64,000 bases of DNA. Origin: a virus. Shown here piece by piece: positions 33,381 through 41,257 of this stretch (position 1 is the first letter of the stretch; each line of letters opens with the position of its first letter). The position numbers and the translations under genes were made by a program. The notes under the pieces are model-generated. The model made no database searches. It was not told the origin of the DNA and was given only the letters and a program-made list of their open reading frames with translations. Location: the IMG/VR virus record IMGVR_UViG_3300042991_000201, positions 1 through 64,000 of that record; one strand, written 5' to 3'.

Positions 33381-33875
33381 GTAGGAAAACACGAAAGTTG
33401 TCATATTCTTTGTGGGCTGTGGCAATGTACGCTTTCCACGAGCAAAAGCCATATACGCACTAAGCCCCATATTATATGCCGCAACCATGCCCCATTGTGT
33501 CCCTGTATGTCTTTTCAGCACGGCAAGATGCTTAATCCCGACCTCCATACTGGCTTTCCAGTCATATGGATCGAATGGAACTCCACCACGATACTTATAT
33601 GTGAACTCATCGATATAAGCACTATTGAGTTGCATAAGACCTATATCAAGGGTACCATTTGGATTTACATTCAGGGCATTTGCATCCCAAGCTGATTCCC
33701 ACTCAATGAGTTTCGCTATCGTATACGGAGAAAGATCATACTCCTTGCATAGTAGCAGCAGTTCCAGTACATACTTCTTTGGTACAGGGGTTACTTGAGC
33801 GTTCACATATATACTAGGAGCCGTCGTGAATATCCACAATAGAATAATTGACTTTATGAACGAAGAACGAAACAT
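33363..33875 (-). CDS. Lytic transglycosylase (SLT type) with signal peptide
   Basis: 170 residues from the ATG at 33875 with AGGAG eight bases upstream (a longer frame to 33899 is less likely). Residues 1-26 are a signal peptide (FIKSIILLWIFTTAPSIYVNAQ). LIEWESAWDANALN near 55 holds the catalytic Glu of the SLT fold; GLMQLNS near 79 and VAAYNMG near 140 are the other SLT motifs. It would cut peptidoglycan glycan strands in the periplasm, either as the endolysin (signal-exported) or as a virion lysin. The 22-bp overlap with the gene upstream fits operon coding. Confidence 0.87.
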   Translation of the reverse strand: MFRSSFIKSIILLWIFTTAPSIYVNAQVTPVPKKYVLELLLLCKEYDLSPYTIAKLIEWESAWDANALNVNPNGTLDIGLMQLNSAYIDEFTYKYRGGVPFDPYDWKASMEVGIKHLAVLKRHTGTQWGMVAAYNMGLSAYMAFARGKRTLPQPTKNMTTFVFSYLTDKR

Positions 33876-34066
33876 GATGGTACTCCTGCAAATTCGCATA
33901 TAGGGGGATTATCTTTTCCCCACCATTCTCGGGCCTCTTTAAGTACTTTTGGTGTCAGCGCCCTCTTACATTCTTCTGGATGATGTGCACACTGCTCATA
34001 GTAGCGACAAAATGTAGAATCTCTGAAACACAACACTATATCATCCCTCCATTCGGTTTCTTCCAC
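33854..34066 (-). CDS. Cys-rich small protein
   Basis: 70 residues; a GTG at 34066 with GGAGG seven bases upstream is preferred over another GTG at 34081. It contains four spaced Cys within CFRDSTFCRYYEQCAHHPEEC, which may bind metal. It overlaps both neighbours. No family recognised. Confidence 0.55.
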   Translation of the reverse strand: MEETEWRDDIVLCFRDSTFCRYYEQCAHHPEECKRALTPKVLKEAREWWGKDNPPICEFAGVPSCFVLRS

Positions 34067-34068
34067 TT

Positions 34069-34206
34069 CTAATCCTCCCACTGCCGTTCCAATACCCGTA
34101 TACGTTCCAACAGATCAAGAAGATCATCGTCTAAAGTAGACACTGTATTTTCAAGGTCATGCACTCTGCACTCTAGGGTGCTTATTCTATTGAAATCATC
34201 CCTCAT
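34069..34206 (-). CDS. 45-residue coiled-coil protein
   Basis: Starts MRDDFNRISTLECRVHDLEN with AGGAGG eight bases upstream, and is one continuous heptad-rich helix. It overlaps the ribosome site of the next gene. Function unknown. Confidence 0.6.
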   Translation of the reverse strand: MRDDFNRISTLECRVHDLENTVSTLDDDLLDLLERIRVLERQWED

Positions 34207-34209
34207 AAT

Positions 34210-34602
34210 TCAATCCTCCTTATATAAAATCAGTTCTCCTGACTTTCCCGTGTAGTATACTACATTTATCCGGGCTTCGGCAATAGCCATAGCGCATATT
34301 TCACATGGTTTTGCCATAGCCCATGAACCATCTTTCAGAAGTCGCCCCACAATAAGGGTTTTAGCCTGTCCACGTGCTTTAAGGATGCACGAAACTTCAG
34401 CATGAAGATATTGTTTTGCGCCTCGACCAACTTTCTCAGCAAGCTCTTTCATACGTGGATGGGTTTTGACGTAGGAATTACATCCCATAGCTATTATATT
34501 GTCGTTGTCATCCAAAGCCACAGCCCCAACAAGGTAAGCACCTAGATGTTCCATAGGGAGTAAGTACGTACAGAGTTTATCAAGAGCGATGTAAGGAGTC
34601 AT
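34210..34602 (-). CDS. dCMP/cytidine deaminase-family protein
   Basis: 130 residues with the zinc-dependent deaminase signature: LHAEVSCIL near residue 66 (HAE) and KPCEICAMAI near 97 (PCxxC). The order and spacing match deoxycytidylate deaminases, which make dUMP for thymidylate synthesis. The N-terminus is unlike canonical dCMP deaminases, so the substrate could be another cytosine compound. Start overlaps the upstream stop (ATGA). Confidence 0.83.
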   Translation of the reverse strand: MTPYIALDKLCTYLLPMEHLGAYLVGAVALDDNDNIIAMGCNSYVKTHPRMKELAEKVGRGAKQYLHAEVSCILKARGQAKTLIVGRLLKDGSWAMAKPCEICAMAIAEARINVVYYTGKSGELILYKED

Positions 34603-34757
34603 ACGCCTGTATACCCTTTAAGAATAAATTCCAACACAGCCTCAGTAGCCTGAATAGCATCTAGGAGATTTTCCGGCACTTCATCCATAGGTATGATCCG
34701 CAGTGCATCTTTCATGGCCTCCAAATTCTGTTCAAGCAGTTCTATTACGTCTTTCAT
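34599..34757 (-). CDS. 52-residue hypothetical protein
   Basis: Starts MKDVIELLEQNLEAMKDALR with AAGGAG eight bases upstream; ATGA overlaps at both ends. Helical and acidic. No family recognised. Confidence 0.6.
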   Translation of the reverse strand: MKDVIELLEQNLEAMKDALRIIPMDEVPENLLDAIQATEAVLEFILKGYTGV

Positions 34758-34927
34758 ATCTCTTTCTCCTTCACTATAAGCATTTCTCCAGTTAGTGACT
34801 CTATGTACCGTATAACCTCCATAGAGAGCAAGAGAGCATCTATTTCACCACATGATAGCGTCTCTTTCTCAGCGTACCAGTTATACACACCCAAAGCCCG
34901 TTTTGTCAGGATGGGTATTTTATCCAT
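34754..34927 (-). CDS. 57-residue hypothetical protein
   Basis: Begins MDKIPILTKRALGVYNWYAE in a TAATG overlap with the DUF551-like gene and ends in an ATGA-type overlap with the next gene. Helical, with a Lys/Glu-rich tail. No family recognised. Confidence 0.6.
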   Translation of the reverse strand: MDKIPILTKRALGVYNWYAEKETLSCGEIDALLLSMEVIRYIESLTGEMLIVKEKEI

Positions 34928-35154
34928 TACACAATCCCCTTTGGTGGCTCAGGAAGGGGCATCCAGTGAGTTGCATCACGTATACAAGAATATCCACTAT
35001 GATAGGGACTAAAGAAACTATTGCCTTTGTTACCTTTATAGTCTTGTTCATATACATAGTCACAACAGATTTCTCCATAGACAGGGACATATAGAATAAC
35101 CCTCTGTCTCGATTTGGGCATCCTTTCTCTACATGGTATCCACTTATCCAACAT
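34927..35154 (-). CDS. DUF551-like protein
   Basis: 75 residues. WIPCRERMPKSRQRVILYV at the start and THWMPLPEPP at the end are the defining ends of DUF551, a small family common in phages and prophages with unknown function. First gene of the leftward operon with the deaminase; promoter directly upstream. Confidence 0.8.
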   Translation of the reverse strand: MLDKWIPCRERMPKSRQRVILYVPVYGEICCDYVYEQDYKGNKGNSFFSPYHSGYSCIRDATHWMPLPEPPKGIV

Positions 35155-35185
35155 TTTTCACCCCCCAGATATAGCGATACACAAG

Positions 35186-35214
35186 AATATACTACATTTC
35201 ACGATAAAAGGCAA
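35186..35214 (-). promoter_or_regulatory. Sigma70-like promoter for the deaminase operon
   Basis: Minus strand TTGCCT (35214-35209), 17 bp, TATATT (35191-35186), 32 bp upstream of the DUF551-like start. Confidence 0.6.
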
Positions 35215-35631
35215 GCCATAATCGCCTATAAGGGTCAAAATTCCTGAAAATTTCTAGTTGCCTTCAATACCCCTATATACGTTTTTGTCCTATATAGCAT
35301 CTTGTATACCCGATCTGGCACAATAGGGATCATTTAGATGCTATTGGTATGTAAGAGGGGGTATAAACCCATATATAGAGAAAAATATATATGAGAAACT
35401 TCGATAAGAGAAATTTGGAGTACTAGCTTGGCATCATTCGGGAGATGTAGACTATCAACTAAGGGTGCCTATAGGCCACTACCCTCCCCCCTCTGTTAAA
35501 AATAATTATTCCTAACATAAAAACTTATATAACATAATAATATATATGCTACATAATATACATACTAATAGCTCCCATAAAACATTAACCTAGATAGTAC
35601 TGCTCTATGCTATGCTCTATGGTAGCAATAC

Positions 35632-35674
35632 GAGCCACTGCATAGGTATCTATGGGAGCCACTGCATAGGTATC
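35632..35674. repeat. 19-bp direct repeat, two copies
   Basis: GAGCCACTGCATAGGTATC occurs exactly at 35632-35650 and 35656-35674 with a 24-bp period. Confidence 0.85.
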
Positions 35675-35996
35675 CTATATAAACAAAAATATATGCACTA
35701 TAACCAGTATCTGGTACTTGTTGAACCTATACTAGGAATATCTGTATGGCACGATAGAACAATAGTATATGCTCATTGACAGGTATGAATACTATAAATG
35801 TATGAAAAAGTATACAGATATAGGAACCTTACTGTATGCTATATGTACTATTCTATCTAATAATATATATATAACTATGTATCTTATTGTGGTATTGTAG
35901 TACCAGAATACCTACTAGACTTACTATAATCATACCTATAAACCATGCAAGAAAACAAAAATAAGAAACAAAAAAACTACCATAATCGGAAACTAT

Positions 35997-36030
35997 AAAA
36001 AAAACTACCATAGCTCAATACTATGGTAGT
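35997..36030 (-). terminator. Intrinsic terminator of the small-gene operon
   Basis: Minus strand 10-bp perfect stem (36030-36021 with 36013-36004, 7-base loop) followed by eight T. It ends the leftward operon 36067-37463. Confidence 0.85.
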
Positions 36031-36066
36031 AAGTAGACAATATATATATTTGGAATTACATTATTA

Positions 36067-36324
36067 CTATAATATATTCCAGACTATACCGCCACGTTTA
36101 CCACGTGTAATTTCATAATCAGGGTATATGCCTTGAATATCCAATAGATTGCCCTTCCATGCCAACAATGTGGCGTCATTGGAGTCTGAGCCTACTTTAT
36201 TATGTTCACGCTCCCAGAAATATAAAATACTATCAGCACTTTTTTTAGTACCGTACAATATATCGGTACTGCATGGTGGACTAAAACTACCGCTAGCACT
36301 AATTGTTTGGTACGAAATAACCAT
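36067..36324 (-). CDS. Hypothetical protein
   Basis: 85 residues, last gene of the small-gene operon, directly before the terminator. Starts MVISYQTISASGSFSPPCST; ends with ITRGKRGGIVWNIL. No family recognised. Confidence 0.65.
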   Translation of the reverse strand: MVISYQTISASGSFSPPCSTDILYGTKKSADSILYFWEREHNKVGSDSNDATLLAWKGNLLDIQGIYPDYEITRGKRGGIVWNIL

Positions 36325-36336
36325 GATTTACCGCCT

Positions 36337-36669
36337 CTAATAAGTAGAAATACAACCTATATATAATCCAGTATCTTCATCAAAACTAGGATATTGCTCA
36401 TCATTCTGCATATCAAAGGCATTGCCGGCCGCGAGCCAGAGAATGTATTGGTATACAGTATCATTTTTCATTAAATTTATATCGTTAATGCCATAGGATA
36501 CTAAAACTTTACAAGCATTGTTAATAGGTATAGTCGATAGTAACTCACGATTGATTGACTGTATATATCTAGTACCACTATCGCAAGTACCACTATGGTA
36601 GCAAGTAATCATTTCATCATGAGTGAAATAAATAGAAATGTCACTACTAGCAGCGTCAAGTATTTTCAT
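36337..36669 (-). CDS. Hypothetical protein
   Basis: 110 residues; AAGGAGAGATAATTGT precedes the ATG. Mixed alpha/beta pattern with several Cys (CYHSGTCDSGTRY). Like its neighbours it is AT-rich and unlike known families. Confidence 0.65.
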   Translation of the reverse strand: MKILDAASSDISIYFTHDEMITCYHSGTCDSGTRYIQSINRELLSTIPINNACKVLVSYGINDINLMKNDTVYQYILWLAAGNAFDMQNDEQYPSFDEDTGLYIGCISTY

Positions 36670-36673
36670 ACAA

Positions 36674-37051
36674 TTATCTCTCCTTATATTCTATGCTCAG
36701 ATTTCCGTCAAGAGTAAATATTCTCCTGTCAGTGTATAGCATACCATCAGTCCAGTACCATATATGATTTTCTTGATATATTCCAGATACACTATAATAT
36801 TTAGCTATAGCATTTATTCTATGTTTAGTAGTTATCGTTCTCCATGCGCCATCAATTACACCTAAAAATAACTCACTATCATGCACAGAGGCAAGCAATG
36901 TACCATGTAAAAAATAATCCATTGCTTTAGTGACATCATTATACTGTACCGTATCTCTGTTCCATTTAGTCCACGAATTCAATGGCTTGCCTATTGATAG
37001 TGATTTCTTATTAACCAGAGCGTCAAGAATTTGTGTTTCAATAACTCGCAT
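36674..37051 (-). CDS. Hypothetical protein with 'LDGNLSI' C-terminus
   Basis: 125 residues. It starts MRVIETQILDALVNKKSLSI and ends FTLDGNLSIEYKER. The next gene ends in a closely similar LDGNLSIVFKEGR, and the DNA encoding the two tails is nearly identical, so this C-terminal piece has been duplicated. Function unknown. Confidence 0.65.
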   Translation of the reverse strand: MRVIETQILDALVNKKSLSIGKPLNSWTKWNRDTVQYNDVTKAMDYFLHGTLLASVHDSELFLGVIDGAWRTITTKHRINAIAKYYSVSGIYQENHIWYWTDGMLYTDRRIFTLDGNLSIEYKER

Positions 37052-37054
37052 AGT

Positions 37055-37198
37055 TTACCGCCCTTCCTTAAAAACTATGCTCAGATTTCCGTCGAGAGCA
37101 TAATTAGAACAATAGAATTTTCGAGCCTTACATGCCTTGACATACGACACAAATTTTCCAAGAACTACGCCGGTAAAATCATCTATAAGAATAAACAT
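37055..37198 (-). CDS. Small hypothetical protein sharing the 'LDGNLSI' tail
   Basis: 47 residues from the ATG at 37198 (AGGTGA upstream); the frame extends to 37276 without a better site. It begins MFILIDDFTGVVLGKFVSYV and ends in the same motif as the gene before it, indicating a partial duplication within the operon. Confidence 0.6.
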   Translation of the reverse strand: MFILIDDFTGVVLGKFVSYVKACKARKFYCSNYALDGNLSIVFKEGR

Positions 37199-37202
37199 AA
37201 TA

Positions 37203-37463
37203 TCACCTGTACTTTCGTGGCATATCCGCCAGCATGACGATATTCTGAAGTGTGTCAATGGAAACACTCTCACCATTATGGAAATATTGTATTGTTACAT
37301 ATACTCCATGACCTATAGACTGCTCGACCGTAGACAAAAACTCACTGGCCTTACGTACCGACATAGTATCAACACTCCACGTGGATTTCTGGCCATCATA
37401 GCCAAAATTTGCTGGATTTGTCGTCCAAAATACCTTAATTTTTGACCGCATAGATAGAGACAT
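37203..37463 (-). CDS. Hypothetical protein
   Basis: 86 residues, starting MSLSMRSKIKVFWTTNPANF, with an aromatic, strand-rich pattern (GHGVYVTIQYFHNGESVSID). First gene after the hairpin at 37478. No family recognised. Confidence 0.6.
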   Translation of the reverse strand: MSLSMRSKIKVFWTTNPANFGYDGQKSTWSVDTMSVRKASEFLSTVEQSIGHGVYVTIQYFHNGESVSIDTLQNIVMLADMPRKYR

Positions 37464-37477
37464 AGTATACCGCCTTC

Positions 37478-37508
37478 AAAAATGATACTGTATACGAAAG
37501 TATACAGT
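37478..37508 (-). terminator. Intrinsic terminator
   Basis: Minus strand: perfect 9-bp stem ACTGTATAC / GTATACAGT with TTTC loop, then ATCATTTTT. It overlaps the stop of the gene at 37508. Confidence 0.75.
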
Positions 37509-37648
37509 TAGTTTCCTCGCCTTACAATCAGCAATGTCTTGCCTTTATTGTATATTTTGTCTTTTTTTGGCTCCGGCTTGCTTGCCTGCATAGCACGTGC
37601 TAAAGCGGCGCAAGCATCATTCAACTGGCTCGTATAAGCATTGCTCAT
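37508..37648 (-). CDS. 46-residue basic protein
   Basis: Starts MSNAYTSQLNDACAALARAM with AGAGG eight bases upstream; the second half is Lys/Arg-rich (KPEPKKDKIYNKGKTLLIVR). It has its own promoter and terminator, so it is a single-gene unit. Possibly nucleic-acid binding, judged by charge only. Confidence 0.6.
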   Translation of the reverse strand: MSNAYTSQLNDACAALARAMQASKPEPKKDKIYNKGKTLLIVRRGN

Positions 37649-37668
37649 CTCTCATACCTCTTGATACC

Positions 37669-37697
37669 ACAATAGTCGATTATTGCCATACTGTCAA
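37669..37697 (-). promoter_or_regulatory. Sigma70-like promoter
   Basis: Minus strand TTGACA (37697-37692), 17 bp, TATTGT (37674-37669), 21 bp upstream of the 46-residue gene. Confidence 0.65.
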
Positions 37698-37716
37698 CCA
37701 CTATTTTACATTATTA

Positions 37717-37809
37717 CTAGTTTTTTGACGATTTCTTGACGATTTCTGTTCTAAATTTTGCCAAATAGATATAAAAATCATAAAAAGAATGAATTCTGGT
37801 ATGTTTCAT
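37717..37809 (-). CDS. 30-residue small protein
   Basis: ATG at 37809 has AAGGAG eight bases upstream. Basic, Tyr/Phe-rich (HSFYDFYIYLAKFRTEIV). It has a promoter just upstream and no family resemblance. Confidence 0.45.
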   Translation of the reverse strand: MKHTRIHSFYDFYIYLAKFRTEIVKKSSKN

Positions 37810-37830
37810 AGTTTTATCTCCTTGCCTGTA

Positions 37831-37859
37831 ATTACACAATATAGCATCATAATAGTCAA
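37831..37859 (-). promoter_or_regulatory. Sigma70-like promoter
   Basis: Minus strand TTGACT (37859-37854), 17 bp, TGTAAT (37836-37831), 22 bp before the 30-residue gene. Confidence 0.5.
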
Positions 37860-37891
37860 TATAAGCAATGGTATGCAAAAAATATATACCA

Positions 37892-38299
37892 TTATAGATA
37901 CGCTCCAATATTGTCACTGTCTTGCATTGTGCGAGTTAAACTGTAGTTATACAAATCTAGCAAATAATCTTTTAGTCCGTAACTTTTAGGCTTTATGCCA
38001 TGAAAATTTATCGATATTGAAAAAGTAGATAGCAAAGAAGAAGTAACCACAATAGTAAACTCATTCCAGCCACAATAACTGTCATTATCCATGCTATGAT
38101 ATGCAGAATTTATCACTATTCTACTGGAATTCGATTTAACCATATCAATAGAATTTCCGCTATCAATGCCGCTTCCACTAGGCAAATAATTTTTAACTAT
38201 ATCGTCAAGATAATCCATCCAGTCAATACTGTGGCTTCCGATATAATTTTTAGACTCGATGCACTGAGCAATTTCTCTGTAGACTTTCCTGTCAATCAT
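37892..38299 (-). CDS. Hypothetical protein
   Basis: 135 residues from the ATG at 38299 (GGAAGGG seven bases upstream). Beta-rich middle with WNEFTIVVTSSLLSTFSISINFHG. No family recognised; part of the AT-rich small-gene group. Confidence 0.65.
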   Translation of the reverse strand: MIDRKVYREIAQCIESKNYIGSHSIDWMDYLDDIVKNYLPSGSGIDSGNSIDMVKSNSSRIVINSAYHSMDNDSYCGWNEFTIVVTSSLLSTFSISINFHGIKPKSYGLKDYLLDLYNYSLTRTMQDSDNIGAYL

Positions 38300-38312
38300 T
38301 GTGTTTCCCTTC

Positions 38313-38549
38313 CTATTCGACAAAAAATAGCGCCTTCAATTCGGCAAGCGCCGATTCAGCTTCCATTATACTTTCTATACAAGACAGTATAATTCCATGA
38401 CCATTGTATACGATATTGTAACAGCCTGAATTTGCTATAGATTTTTCGATAGTCAACGAAAAAATTGTAATCGGTAGACAACGATAGTTATTGTCAGTGT
38501 GCACCATTGTTACACGATTTCCCAAAATTTCAACCGTTCTACTCCTCAT
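38313..38549 (-). CDS. Hypothetical protein
   Basis: 78 residues, overlapping the upstream gene by 4 bp (ATGA). Ends in an acidic helix (CIESIMEAESALAELKALFFVE). No family recognised. Confidence 0.6.
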   Translation of the reverse strand: MRSRTVEILGNRVTMVHTDNNYRCLPITIFSLTIEKSIANSGCYNIVYNGHGIILSCIESIMEAESALAELKALFFVE

Positions 38550-39142
38550 ATTATGTTTCCATCAATATAAAATTCATAATTACTTGCTTTAATTGTTTCT
38601 ATAATACTTTCTTCACTGGACAAATAATCGTATTCTTCCGACAATTTGCTATAAAATTCTTGCATAATTGAACGGAAAATTTCTGTCATGTCATTATCCA
38701 ATTCAACCGAAAAACTTGCACTATACCTGTCACAGTCAAATTTGACAGTCTGCTCATGGCAATAATGGTGGGAATATCGGTATAAATCGCCTTCAATTCT
38801 ATAAAAATTTCGACGCTGAATTGCTTGCAAATCTTTTATACTTGAGTGCAGGTCCACCCATGTAGGAAATTCCGCTATAATTTTATGTAAAGAATTCTTT
38901 GCATAGCTATAATGTCCAGTAAATGATAGGCCAGCTCCTTGACTGCCAAATCCACAAAATTGGATATCTTTTGATCGAGTGTCGAATCCTATTATATGCA
39001 AAATTTCCACAAATTCATCAAGAATACTTTCGTACCAAAATTCGTCCGATATATTTATATCATATAAAATATCTAGGACATTTTGTTGCACTTTTCCTGA
39101 CAATTCCGCAAAACTATAAACTGTTGTTTCAATTTTCCGCAT
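38546..39142 (-). CDS. Hypothetical phage/plasmid protein with GFGSQGAG motif
   Basis: 198 residues from the ATG at 39142. The stretch IQFCGFGSQGAGLSFTGHY near 59 resembles the 'FxGFxSQGDGASF' motif shared by a family of phage and plasmid proteins of unknown function, often found with anti-restriction or plasmid maintenance genes. The C-terminal half is acidic and helical. Confidence 0.65.
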   Translation of the reverse strand: MRKIETTVYSFAELSGKVQQNVLDILYDINISDEFWYESILDEFVEILHIIGFDTRSKDIQFCGFGSQGAGLSFTGHYSYAKNSLHKIIAEFPTWVDLHSSIKDLQAIQRRNFYRIEGDLYRYSHHYCHEQTVKFDCDRYSASFSVELDNDMTEIFRSIMQEFYSKLSEEYDYLSSEESIIETIKASNYEFYIDGNII

Positions 39143-39156
39143 GTTCTGCCCCTTTA

Positions 39157-39495
39157 TCAAAATTCTGAATTAAAAACTACGATTTCGTCATCATAGCCGC
39201 AAATTGTAGTACAATCACTCAACCAATCTATAATCGCGGAATTTCGATCATCTATATCGACATACTCCGCGGAGTTAATACCAGTATCATACTCTCGCAA
39301 AATATCATCATAGGTACATTCGACAAATTCGCAACAGAGACTTATAGCGTCAAGCTCCATTTCTTTTCCAGTATCCTCTTCGTATTGTTCCAAATAGTCA
39401 AACAAGTATCCTAGTCCAGAAAATGAAAATTGATTTGCCCTATTAGCAGCAACAAAGGCCGTTCGAAATTCATTAAAATTAACTGTTACATACAT
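39157..39495 (-). CDS. Acidic hypothetical protein of a phage/plasmid family
   Basis: 112 residues, strongly acidic. FSFSGLGYLFDYLEQYEEDTG followed by ELDAISLCCEFVECTYDDIL matches a pattern widespread in mobile elements ('LFDYLEQYEEDTG..IELD.I..CCEF.E') with no settled function. The charge resembles DNA-mimic proteins. First gene of its operon. Confidence 0.7.
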   Translation of the reverse strand: MYVTVNFNEFRTAFVAANRANQFSFSGLGYLFDYLEQYEEDTGKEMELDAISLCCEFVECTYDDILREYDTGINSAEYVDIDDRNSAIIDWLSDCTTICGYDDEIVVFNSEF

Positions 39496-39549
39496 TGTGT
39501 ACCTGCCTACAATAATCAGTTGAGGACACTATATTTGTCCTATGCAAGT

Positions 39550-39578
39550 ATACTAAGCATAGTTCGAGTTTTAGTCAA
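39550..39578 (-). promoter_or_regulatory. Sigma70-like promoter for the small-gene operon
   Basis: Minus strand TTGACT (39578-39573), 17 bp, TAGTAT (39555-39550), about 55 bp before the gene at 39495. Confidence 0.6.
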
Positions 39579-39647
39579 GCGAATTCGAATTATTTTAGTT
39601 CAATATGAACTAGATATAAATTTTATGTATTATATAGAAGATTTCAG

Positions 39648-39743
39648 TTATCCACAGGTTTATGCACAATAGCCTTGACTTATGCACAGGAAACATTTAT
39701 ATTATCCACAGGTTAAACACAATTTGAATCGGCCTGTGTATAA
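39648..39743 (+). repeat. Five DnaA-box-like sites
   Basis: TTATCCACA at 39648-39656 and 39702-39710 (perfect consensus), TTATGCACA at 39660-39668 and 39680-39688, and TTATACACA on the minus strand at 39743-39735. Four are in the same orientation within 63 bp. Confidence 0.85.
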
Positions 39744-40128
39744 GTCTACAAAACAGCCGAAAAGAAAAGATAAATTTATTATGTTATTAAACTATATAAT
39801 TTTTTATACCATGAATTTATTATTCATGTTTAGAATATATTATGTGAATAAAGTTTTTTGTGGCATGAAGAATTTATTATGTAGTTAAAAATTCATTATG
39901 TTAATAAATATTTTGTTATATGGTAACTTATTCTTGGCATAAATTGTTTATAGCCTCAGTTTGGCACTATGCCCACTGCCCTGAAGAACCAACAAGTACA
40001 CCTTAGAAAAATTTGAAGAAACTTTAGAAAAATTCACCAGTACACTTTTGAAAAAAATTGCTCTCATACATATAGGGAAATTCGTTTTTCCAATTTTCCC
40101 TATATACATTATTTTCCCTTTACTGTAT

Positions 40129-40243
40129 AATTATTTTTCTCTTTTGCATAGAATTATTTTTGTCTCTTATATATAATTACTTTTCTCGCCCGTGCATAAT
40201 TACTTTTCTGATTTTACAGAAATTATTTTTTTGTCTTTCATAT
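40129..40243 (+). repeat. Iteron array: five 23-bp repeats
   Basis: AATTAYTTTTYT starts at 40129, 40152, 40175, 40198 and 40221, an exact 23-bp period. A degenerate copy may precede at 40106. The variable halves are T-rich and often end in CAT/TAT. Confidence 0.88.
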
Positions 40244-40699
40244 TATTGATTTATTTTGTATATAATCTTTATATATTTTTATATCTATTAAGTCTTTTTA
40301 TCAATATCAATTCATTATAGTATATATAATTAACTATGTTTTATGTTTTATATTATTTATTTATTGTATATTTAATTTATTTAATCTCAAGTAATTATCT
40401 TAATATCTTTTCATGTATATTAGTCTTTCATATTGCATGATATTTTATTTCATACTGTTATTCATGTATATTTTATTCTCTTTCTCGCTTCATATTCTTA
40501 TTGTATATTTATAATTATATTATTCTCTCTTACTACTCTCTTATATACATTCCCGTTCGTCTCTCCCTTACTACCCTATTCCCGTGCATTAGATTAGTTT
40601 TCTGAATTTCTGGATGAACTTTTTTTCAATTCAATACCCCAGCAGGGACACTCTGTAAGGATATGTAGTATTCTATGCTAGTTTGGCCTGTACGAGAAG

Positions 40700-40927
40700 C
40701 TACTTTTTTTCGGAAGCTCTCATATAATCAATATCCTCTACAAAGGTATTCTTTTCATCCTCATCAAGTCTGTCAGCAGTGTGAGTTATACCCCTGACAG
40801 CCGTATCTCTACAAAAATCCGCTACATGTTTACAATATATAACTTTATCCCGACCCGTCGTCTGTACGGGGTAGGGAATAATTCCCAAAACATCCCGGAC
40901 TTCTTTAGATTGATGTAGCCTATGCAT
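40700..40927 (-). CDS. Possible small hypothetical protein
   Basis: 75 residues, basic then acidic (HTADRLDEDEKNTFVEDIDYM). It follows the gene at 40954 closely, but its ribosome site is weak, so it is less certain than its neighbours. Confidence 0.4.
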   Translation of the reverse strand: MHRLHQSKEVRDVLGIIPYPVQTTGRDKVIYCKHVADFCRDTAVRGITHTADRLDEDEKNTFVEDIDYMRASEKK

Positions 40928-40953
40928 ACCATAGGCTCTTGTTATCTATCACC

Positions 40954-41193
40954 TTATATACCATGACAACCTTCGTAAGACTCCAAATAAATGAAGGGCT
41001 TAGGAAGTTGTGCCTCTTCCCTGATTCTTTTATTCAAGGTAAGAAAATACTTAACAAAGTGAGCAGACGAGTATAAGAATTCCCATCCGCTCTTCTTATA
41101 CATATACACATCCTCTATGTATCCATGATTATCAAAACACACTTTGAAAGTGTTGCCAGTAGAAGTATCACGTAATAGCCTAACAATTCCCAT
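40954..41193 (-). CDS. Hypothetical protein
   Basis: 79 residues, ATG preceded by GGAGAAATAGAT. Strand-rich N-terminus (MGIVRLLRDTSTGNTFKVCF) and a helical middle. It has its own promoter overlapping the end of the terminase small subunit gene. No family recognised. Confidence 0.65.
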   Translation of the reverse strand: MGIVRLLRDTSTGNTFKVCFDNHGYIEDVYMYKKSGWEFLYSSAHFVKYFLTLNKRIREEAQLPKPFIYLESYEGCHGI

Positions 41194-41228
41194 ATCTATT
41201 TCTCCTACAATAGTTCTGACTTGTATCT

Positions 41229-41257
41229 AATATACTAAATTCTATCCAGATTGTCAA
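41229..41257 (-). promoter_or_regulatory. Sigma70-like promoter
   Basis: Minus strand TTGACA (41257-41252), 17 bp, TATATT (41234-41229), both near-perfect. It reads into the gene at 41193 and overlaps the last codons of the terminase small subunit gene. Confidence 0.72.

Larger units (their letters stand above)
35215..36066. other. AT-rich non-coding region, about 850 bp
   Basis: No convincing gene on either strand. It holds many TATATA and CTATATAG stretches, a 19-bp direct repeat (35632-35650 and 35656-35674), and a terminator at its right end. A role in replication, packaging or as a spacer between operons is possible; nothing decides it. Confidence 0.6.
39579..40699. other. Candidate replication origin region (non-coding, about 1.1 kb)
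   Basis: No gene is supported here. In order it holds a cluster of DnaA boxes (39648-39743), a very AT-rich stretch with TTTATTATGT-like runs, two TTTAGAAAAATT copies near 40005-40035, an array of exact 23-bp iterons (40129-40243), and about 300 bp of T-rich DNA on the plus strand. This set is that of a DnaA/Rep-type origin with an unwinding element. Confidence 0.65.

Noticed and set aside
33057-33695. 212-codon plus-strand frame opposite the transglycosylase region
   Set aside because: Covers two minus-strand genes with clear motifs and promoters; Cys/His-rich random-looking translation.
35215-36060. tRNA genes or a second origin in the AT-rich gap
   Set aside because: No cloverleaf-like arms or CCA ends and no DnaA boxes were seen; only short direct repeats.
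40129-40243. CRISPR-like regular spacing
   Set aside because: 23-bp units with only about 12 conserved bases and no spacer-length variable parts; better explained as iterons.
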